Assembly: GCA_903871975.1 (NCBI GenBank)
Contig: CAIQIY010000273.1
Coordinates: 1-7,261 of the forward strand
DNA length: 7,261 bases
Direction: 5' to 3'
DNA from: an uncultured Chloroflexota bacterium
Lineage (GTDB): Bacteria > Chloroflexota > Chloroflexia > Chloroflexales > Roseiflexaceae
Below are positions 6,135 through 7,261 of the stretch, in pieces. The number at the start of each line of letters is the position of its first letter. Within the stretch, counting starts at the first letter, position 1. The notes under the pieces were generated by a model. It saw only the letters and a program-made list of their open reading frames with translations, was not told where the DNA came from and searched no databases. Made by a program: the position numbers and the translations under genes.

Positions 6135-6505
6135 CACGACGGCAGCAGCGCGCCGAGCACCAGCTGCGCCGTACTGAGGTTCGTCGCCAACGGGACGTCG
6201 TACAGGTTACACACACGCAGGAGCCCCTGAATGTCCGGCTCGTGCGGGTGGGCATACAGCGGATCGACCAGAAACACCACCGCGGCGACCTCGCGCTGCG
6301 CGACGCGTGCGGCGATCTGTGCATCGCCGCCGAGCGGCCCCGACAGCAGGCAAGTGACCGGCAACCCGGTGGCGTCGGCGACCTGGCTCCCGGTCGTACC
6401 AGTGGCGATCAGGTCGCAGCGGGCCAGAAGCGCGCGGTGCTGCTGCACCAGTGCCACCATCGTCGGCTTCTTGCGATCATGGGCGATCAGTGCGATCGTC
6501 GGCAT
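6134..6505 (-). CDS. mgsA: Methylglyoxal synthase
   Basis: MgsA converts dihydroxyacetone phosphate to methylglyoxal and phosphate, a bypass that relieves sugar-phosphate build-up and frees phosphate, in the cytosol. The 123-residue protein opens with IALIAHDRKK (4-13) and has ATGTTG (34-39), LLSGPLGGDAQIAA (53-66) and DPLYAHPHEPDI (81-92). With a constant offset of ten, Asp10, Asp61, Asp81, His88 and Asp91 line up with Asp20, Asp71, Asp91, His98 and Asp101 of the E. coli enzyme; Asp71 is the catalytic base. It lacks the N-terminal extension and about 20 C-terminal residues of the 152-residue E. coli protein, so it is a short form. The ATG at 6505 is three bases after the glmS stop. GGTGGA (6513-6518), inside the end of glmS, is a modest ribosome site. 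The GNAT gene overlaps its stop. The name mgsA has also been used for rarA in E. coli; the two genes here are unrelated. Confidence 0.96.
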   Translation of the reverse strand: MPTIALIAHDRKKPTMVALVQQHRALLARCDLIATGTTGSQVADATGLPVTCLLSGPLGGDAQIAARVAQREVAAVVFLVDPLYAHPHEPDIQGLLRVCNLYDVPLATNLSTAQLVLGALLPS

Positions 6506-6508
6506 GGC

Positions 6509-7261
6509 TCATTCCACCGTCACGCTCTTGGCCAGATTGCGCGGCTGATCGACATCGGCGCCACGGCGCACCGCGATGGCATACGCCAGCAGTTGCATCG
6601 GAATGCTGGCGAGCACCGGCGTCAGCAATGGCAGCGTCTCGGGCAATTCGATCACATGCTCGGCCGTCCGGCGCAGCTGCTCGTCACCGGCCGTCGTGAT
6701 GGCGATCACATGACCGCCGCGCGCCTGCACCTGCTCGACATTCGACAGCATCTTCTCGTAGACCGCATCGCGCACGGCGATGCACACCACCGGCAGATTG
6801 CGATCGATCAGGGCGATCGGGCCGTGTTTCATCTCGCCCGCCGGATAGCCCTCGGCATGGATGTAGCTGATCTCTTTCAGCTTGAGCGCCCCCTCGAGCG
6901 CGATCGGGTAGTTGACCTGCCGGCCGAGAAACAGCGCGCTGGCAGCGGTGTGATAGCGTTCGGCCAGATCCAGATAGATCTGTGGCGTCTCGAGCAACCG
7001 AGCGACATGGCCGGGCAGCTCGATCAGCGCCTGGATGTGCTGCCGCATCGTGGCATCGTCGATCGTGCCGCGCACCGCCGCCAGCCGCAGCGCCAGCAGA
7101 TACGCGGCCACCAGCATGGTGGTGAAGGCCTTGGTCGACGCCACGCCGATCTCCGGGCCGGCGTGCAGGTAGATGGCACCGGCATCGGCCAGCCGCGCCG
7201 CCTGGCTGCCGACGGCATTCACCAGCGCCACACTCGGCACACCCGCGGCGCGCGCCGTCTC
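6509..7261 (-). CDS. glmS: Glutamine-fructose-6-phosphate aminotransferase (isomerizing), C-terminal 250 residues (cut by window edge)
   Basis: GlmS makes glucosamine-6-phosphate from fructose-6-phosphate and glutamine, the entry step to UDP-GlcNAc for peptidoglycan and other amino sugars. The visible part covers the end of the first SIS (sugar isomerase) domain, with EIGVASTKAFTTML, and the whole second SIS domain. The latter has ALEGALKLKEISYIHAEGYP followed by AGEMKHGPIALID, which include the catalytic Glu, Lys and His of the isomerase site. The protein ends DVDQPRNLAKSVTVE, the near-invariant GlmS C-terminus with the active-site lysine. The frame is open through position 7261, and the N-terminal glutaminase domain lies outside. 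mgsA begins three bases after its stop, so the two are almost certainly co-transcribed. Any glmS ribozyme or other leader control would lie beyond the window. No anomaly is seen in the visible part. Confidence 0.97.
   Translation of the reverse strand, partial: ETARAAGVPSVALVNAVGSQAARLADAGAIYLHAGPEIGVASTKAFTTMLVAAYLLALRLAAVRGTIDDATMRQHIQALIELPGHVARLLETPQIYLDLAERYHTAASALFLGRQVNYPIALEGALKLKEISYIHAEGYPAGEMKHGPIALIDRNLPVVCIAVRDAVYEKMLSNVEQVQARGGHVIAITTAGDEQLRRTAEHVIELPETLPLLTPVLASIPMQLLAYAIAVRRGADVDQPRNLAKSVTVE

Noticed and set aside
3885..6230. Long plus-strand open frame (about 781 codons) antisense to rarA and the GNAT gene
   Set aside because: Long antisense frames are common in GC-rich coding DNA. 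The minus strand here encodes clear RarA and GNAT motifs, and the plus-strand translation has none.

Overview
The window is a compact, GC-rich bacterial chromosomal segment. It holds nine protein-coding genes (two cut by the window edges), one eroded gene fragment and little spacer DNA. I see no tRNA, rRNA, CRISPR array, transposase or integrase. The contents are mostly housekeeping: tpiA, plsY, rarA, mgsA and glmS. An ECF sigma factor, a site-2-protease-like M50 peptidase, an FAD-dependent oxidoreductase and a GNAT acetyltransferase make up the rest. The host is a high-GC bacterium. Chloroflexota would be my guess, but the sequence alone does not prove it.

Layout from left to right. (1) Positions 1-1019, minus strand: an M50 membrane peptidase followed 47 bp later by the first 100 codons of tpiA. 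(2) Positions 1020-1194: a divergent intergenic region, with a perfect TATAAT hexamer facing the peptidase gene. (3) Positions 1195-2384, plus strand: an ECF sigma factor, then plsY 35 bp later. (4) Positions 2385-2676: the space between convergent genes, occupied mainly by a degraded copy of the 3' end of the neighbouring oxidoreductase gene. (5) Positions 2677-5336, minus strand: rarA and the FAD oxidoreductase, joined by an ATGA overlap. (6) Positions 5337-5426: a 90-bp spacer with a possible rarA promoter. (7) Positions 5427-7261, minus strand: glmS (C-terminal part), mgsA and a GNAT acetyltransferase, with 3 bp between glmS and mgsA and an overlap between mgsA and the acetyltransferase gene. 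These three look like one operon.

Functional themes. Several enzymes sit around the triose-phosphate node. TpiA interconverts DHAP and glyceraldehyde-3-phosphate. MgsA diverts DHAP to methylglyoxal. PlsY acylates glycerol-3-phosphate, which derives from DHAP. GlmS draws fructose-6-phosphate into amino-sugar synthesis. The genes lie in different transcription units, so co-regulation is not shown. The points most worth a second look are the decayed tandem copy of the oxidoreductase gene, the His/Cys-rich sigma-4 region of the ECF factor, and the divergent pairing of that factor with an intramembrane-protease-like gene without a visible anti-sigma gene. I did not find a convincing new multi-gene system.
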